7,380 bases of DNA from contig QFQD01000120.1 of NCBI GenBank assembly GCA_003241485.1, positions 1 to 7,380 on the forward strand. The letters run 5' to 3'. Made by a program: the position numbers and the translations under genes. The stretch is from Ancylobacter novellus. Its GTDB lineage: Bacteria > Pseudomonadota > Alphaproteobacteria > Rhizobiales > Xanthobacteraceae. The notes beneath the pieces were generated by a model that saw only the letters and a program-made list of their open reading frames with translations, had not been told where the DNA came from and ran no database searches. This document shows, one piece after another, positions 4,795 through 7,380 of the stretch (its first letter is position 1; each line of letters opens with the position of its first letter).

Positions 4795-4829
4795 AGCCGT
4801 TGCCACAGCTTCGTGAAACGGCGCCCGCC

Positions 4830-4858
4830 TTGCGGCATGCCGCGCGCGCAATTATCTC
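4830..4858 (+). promoter_or_regulatory. Possible msrB-opB promoter with an internal palindrome
   Basis: TTGCGG (4830-4835) and TATCTC (4853-4858) are 17 bp apart, which fits a sigma-70-type promoter and gives a leader of about 20 nt before msrB. The perfect 12-bp palindrome GCGGCATGCCGC (4832-4843) overlaps the -35 and spacer, a typical place for a repressor site. The -10 match is mediocre. Confidence 0.35.
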
Positions 4859-4883
4859 CTGTCAGGAAATCCAGGGAGCTCCC

Positions 4884-5312
4884 ATGACCCAGACAACCAG
4901 CAGGCCCAAGGTGGCGAAGACCGACGCGGAGTGGCGCGCTCAGCTCACTGAGGAGCAGTATCGCGTTACGCGTGGCCATGGCACGGAATGCGCCTTCAGC
5001 GGCCCGCATCTGTCGCAGAAGGAGCCGGGCGTCTATAGTTGCGTCTGTTGCGACACGCCGCTGTTCCGCTCCGATGCCAAGTTCGAATCGGGCACCGGCT
5101 GGCCCAGCTTCTTCCGCCCCATCGACGAAGATGCCGTGACGCGGATTCATGACCATTCCTACGGCATGCACCGGGTGGAGGTGCGCTGCGCCACCTGCGA
5201 CGCCCATCTCGGCCACGTCTTCCCGGACGGCCCGCGCCCGACCGGGCAGCGCTTCTGCATGAACGGCGTTGCCCTCTCCTTCAAGGCCGACGGCCAGGAC
5301 GGCAACTCGTGA
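4884..5312 (+). CDS. msrB: Peptide-methionine (R)-S-oxide reductase MsrB
   Basis: This is a 142-aa cytoplasmic enzyme. MsrB reduces the R form of methionine sulfoxide in oxidised proteins back to methionine, normally using thioredoxin. ATG 4884 is preceded by AGGGAG at 5-nt spacing; the frame is open further upstream to 4800, but that part is not family-like. Motifs in order: W-R-A-Q-L-T-E-E-Q-Y-R-V-T-R with GTECAFSG (residues 33-40); the first zinc pair Cys53/Cys56; PLFRSDAKFESGTGWPSFF (59-77); the second zinc pair Cys102/Cys105; AHLGHVFPDGPRPTGQRFC (107-125); and catalytic Cys125 in RFCMNG. All four structural zinc cysteines are present. Cys36 and Cys55 are further candidates, and which Cys acts as the resolving one is not clear. 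It is the first gene of a unit with opB (GTGA overlap), suggesting joint handling of oxidised or damaged peptides (inference). Confidence 0.97.
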   Translation: MTQTTSRPKVAKTDAEWRAQLTEEQYRVTRGHGTECAFSGPHLSQKEPGVYSCVCCDTPLFRSDAKFESGTGWPSFFRPIDEDAVTRIHDHSYGMHRVEVRCATCDAHLGHVFPDGPRPTGQRFCMNGVALSFKADGQDGNS

Positions 5313-7380
5313 GCATCGACGAGGCGTCGCATCCCGCACACATACGCAGCTTTCACGGCGAGACACTGCCCGACCCCTACGCCTGGCTTCGCGCTGAAAA
5401 CTGGCGTGACGTGATGCGCGAGCCCCAGTTGCTGGCGCCCGACATCCGCGCCTGGCTGGAGGCCGAGAACACCCATGCGGAGGCCTGGTTCGCGCCGCAT
5501 GCCGACCTGCGCAAGCAGTTGGTCCGGGAGATGCGCGGGCGCATCAAGGAGGACGATGCCTCTGTGCCCGCCGTCGACGGACCCTATGCCTATTTCACCC
5601 GCTTCCGCGAGGGTGGCCAGCACCCGCTCATCTGCCGCCGTCCGTCTGGGGCGATAGCGGGCGAGACCATCCTTCTCGACGGCGACGCGCTCGCCGCGGG
5701 CAAGGCCTATTTCCAGTTCGGCGATGCGCGCCAGTCGCCCGACCACCGGCTCTATGCCTGGACCGCAGACGAGGCCGGTTCGGAATATTACACCCTGCGA
5801 ATCCGCGACACCTCCAGCGGCACCGATCTCGCCGACAGCATCGACGAGACCACGGGCGACGTGCTGTGGAGTGCGGACGGCAAGCACCTCTATTACATCC
5901 GCCGCGACGCGGAGCACCGCCCGAGCTTCGTTTACCGGCACCTGCTCGGCGCCGATCCCGCAACCGATGCGCTCATCTATGAGGAGCCGGACAAGGGCTT
6001 CTTTGTCTCGCTCGGGCGCACCCAGTCCGGCCGCTTCGGCCTCATCTCCTGCGGCGACCATGACACCAGCGAGGTCTGGCTGCTCGACCTTGAAGCGCCC
6101 CTTTCCCCGCCCTTCCGGGTCGAGCCCCGGGCGCCCGGGCTGCGCTATGGGGTGGAGCATCATCCCGCCCTCGAGGGCGTCGAGAGCCTCGTCATCGAGA
6201 CCAATGCGGATGGCGCCGAGGACTTCAAGATCGTCACCGCCCCGTTGGCCTCGCCGGGCCGGGCGCACTGGCGCGAACTGGTGCCGCATAAACCCGGCCG
6301 CCTCATCCTGTCCCAGAGCGCCTTCCGCGACCATCTCGCGCGTCTGGAGCGCGAGGATGGCCTGCCCCGCATCGTCGTGCGGGCGCTGGACGACGGCAGC
6401 GAGCACACCGTCGCCTTCGCCGAGGAGGCCTATTCGCTTGGCTTCGACCCGGGCTACGGCTTCGACAAGGCCGAGATACGCTTCAGCTACTCCTCGATGA
6501 CCACGCCCTCCGAGGTTTGGGACTATGACATGTCGAGCCGGGCCCGCGTGCTGCGAAAGCGGCAGGAAGTGCCCTCCGGCCACGACCCGAAGAACTACGT
6601 CACCCGGCGGCTGATGGCCCCGGCTCAAGATGGCGAACTCATTCCGGTCTCGCTGCTGTTCGCCAAGGACACGCCACTCGACGGCACCGCGCCCTGCCTG
6701 CTCTATGGTTACGGCGCCTATGGCATCTCGATTCCGGCGAGTTTCTCGACCTCACGCCTGTCGCTGGTAGATCGCGGCTTCGTCTACGCCATAGCCCATA
6801 TACGCGGCGGAACCGAGAAGGGCTGGCGCTGGTACCGCGACGGCAAACTCGCGAAGAAGACCAATACTTTCAGCGACTTCATTGCGGCGGGCGATCATCT
6901 CGTCGCGCAGAACATCGTCGCGCCCGATCGCATCGTCGCCCATGGCGGCTCGGCGGGCGGCATGCTGATGGGGGCGGTCGCCAATCTGAAGCCGGAGCTT
7001 TTCGCCGGGATCATCGCGGAAGTGCCCTTCGTCGACGTGCTCAACACCATGCTCGACGACACGCTGCCGCTCACCCCGCCGGAATGGCCGGAATGGGGCA
7101 ACCCGATCACCGACCGGCAGGCCTTCGACACGATCCGCGCCTATTCGCCCTACGACAATGTCGCGGCGAAGGACTATCCGGCGATCTTCGCCCTCGCCGG
7201 GTTGACCGATCCGCGCGTGACCTATTGGGAGCCGGCGAAGTGGGTGGCGAAGCTGCGCGCCGTCAAGACGGACGCGAACCCGCTGCTGCTGCGCACCAAT
7301 ATGGAAGCCGGGCATGGCGGCGCCGCCGGGCGCTTCGACCGGCTGGAGGAGACCGCGCAGGTCTATGCCTTCGCGCTGGC
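5309..7380 (+). CDS. Oligopeptidase B (S9A prolyl oligopeptidase family), 3' end missing
   Basis: Oligopeptidase B is a cytoplasmic serine peptidase that cuts short peptides after Arg or Lys. GTG 5309 overlaps the msrB stop (GTGA), and the frame is open to the window edge, 690 codons. The N-terminus has DPYAWLRAENWRDVMREP and the usual AWLEAENTHAE stretch. Residues about 70-410 form the beta-propeller (DGPYAYFTRFREGGQHPLIC; SPDHRLYAWTADEAGSEYYT; TGDVLWSADGKHLYYIRRD). The alpha/beta-hydrolase part begins around 440, with APCLLYGYGAYGIS and AIAHIRGGTEKGWRWYRDGK. The full triad is visible: Ser548 in HGGSAGG, Asp634 in LTDPRVTYWEPAKW, and His669 in EAGHGG. The RGGTEKGW and TYWEPAKW segments favour OpB over prolyl endopeptidase. 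Family length is about 680-710, so probably only the last ~10-20 residues are cut off. Its start depends on translation of msrB; an AGGA lies about 11 nt upstream. The usual symbol would be ptrB or opdB. Confidence 0.95.
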   Translation, partial: MSIDEASHPAHIRSFHGETLPDPYAWLRAENWRDVMREPQLLAPDIRAWLEAENTHAEAWFAPHADLRKQLVREMRGRIKEDDASVPAVDGPYAYFTRFREGGQHPLICRRPSGAIAGETILLDGDALAAGKAYFQFGDARQSPDHRLYAWTADEAGSEYYTLRIRDTSSGTDLADSIDETTGDVLWSADGKHLYYIRRDAEHRPSFVYRHLLGADPATDALIYEEPDKGFFVSLGRTQSGRFGLISCGDHDTSEVWLLDLEAPLSPPFRVEPRAPGLRYGVEHHPALEGVESLVIETNADGAEDFKIVTAPLASPGRAHWRELVPHKPGRLILSQSAFRDHLARLEREDGLPRIVVRALDDGSEHTVAFAEEAYSLGFDPGYGFDKAEIRFSYSSMTTPSEVWDYDMSSRARVLRKRQEVPSGHDPKNYVTRRLMAPAQDGELIPVSLLFAKDTPLDGTAPCLLYGYGAYGISIPASFSTSRLSLVDRGFVYAIAHIRGGTEKGWRWYRDGKLAKKTNTFSDFIAAGDHLVAQNIVAPDRIVAHGGSAGGMLMGAVANLKPELFAGIIAEVPFVDVLNTMLDDTLPLTPPEWPEWGNPITDRQAFDTIRAYSPYDNVAAKDYPAIFALAGLTDPRVTYWEPAKWVAKLRAVKTDANPLLLRTNMEAGHGGAAGRFDRLEETAQVYAFAL

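Larger units (their letters stand above)
4534..4883. promoter_or_regulatory. Divergent regulatory region between mucR and msrB
   Basis: This 350-bp region has no convincing gene; short minus-strand frames at 4530-4730 and 4624-4851 have no family likeness or ribosome-binding site. It is much richer in A/T than its neighbours, as expected for a MucR-controlled promoter, since MucR proteins prefer AT-rich sites. It contains several palindromes: GGTATACC (4557-4564), TAACAT-CAC-ATGTTA (4722-4736), an 18-of-20 palindrome at 4775-4794, and GCGGCATGCCGC (4832-4843). A third copy of TAGGAAT is on the minus strand at 4717-4726. The msrB promoter candidate is at 4830-4858. Confidence 0.5.

Noticed and set aside
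5159..6628. 489-aa open frame on the minus strand
   Set aside because: It is antisense to the clear msrB and oligopeptidase B genes, whose catalytic motifs are all present. Long antisense frames are normal in GC-rich DNA, and the translation shows no family motif.

Overview
The window reads as chromosomal DNA of a GC-rich alphaproteobacterium, most likely of the order Hyphomicrobiales (Rhizobiales). The reasons are high third-position GC, little intergenic space, and several genes typical of that group: DUF1491, DUF5330, DUF6456, a stand-alone DnaA-domain-IV-like HTH protein and a MucR/Ros regulator. A family such as Xanthobacteraceae would fit, but I infer that and the sequence does not prove it. 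I see no RNA gene, CRISPR array, insertion sequence or phage gene.

Layout, left to right. (1) Bases 1-306 hold the end of a DUF2336-like gene on +. It meets tail-to-tail a two-gene minus-strand unit: a membrane-anchored, Pro/Ala-rich peptidoglycan-binding protein (1365-664) followed after 7 bp by DUF1491 (656-312). (2) After a 200-bp divergent intergenic region come a small DUF5330 exported/anchored protein (1568-2053) and sufE (2113-2550), both on +. (3) Facing sufE on - is a translationally coupled pair. The HTH protein resembling DnaA domain IV (3407-2997) overlaps the start of a DUF6456 gene (3004-2544). The DUF6456 gene appears broken: its conserved C-terminal LDRLARHYGL segment lies in a different frame from the rest. 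(4) An AT-rich divergent region (3408-3618) separates that pair from a small unrecognised basic protein (3619-3966, +). (5) A MucR-family regulator (4533-4111, -) and an AT-richer 350-bp region with several palindromes precede msrB (4884-5312, +). Oligopeptidase B (from 5309, +) follows through a GTGA overlap and runs off the window just after its catalytic His.

Functionally this is a housekeeping/regulatory neighbourhood: Fe-S assembly (SufE), repair of oxidised methionine (MsrB), peptide degradation (OpB), envelope-associated small proteins and two small DNA-binding regulators. I found no complete new multi-gene system. The points that most deserve a second look are the disrupted DUF6456 gene beside the DnaA-like HTH gene, the altered DNA-reading and zinc-ligand residues of the two regulators, and a small set of shared sequence motifs (TAGGAAT three times; AAGCGCTT-centred palindromes twice) placed in the divergent intergenic regions.
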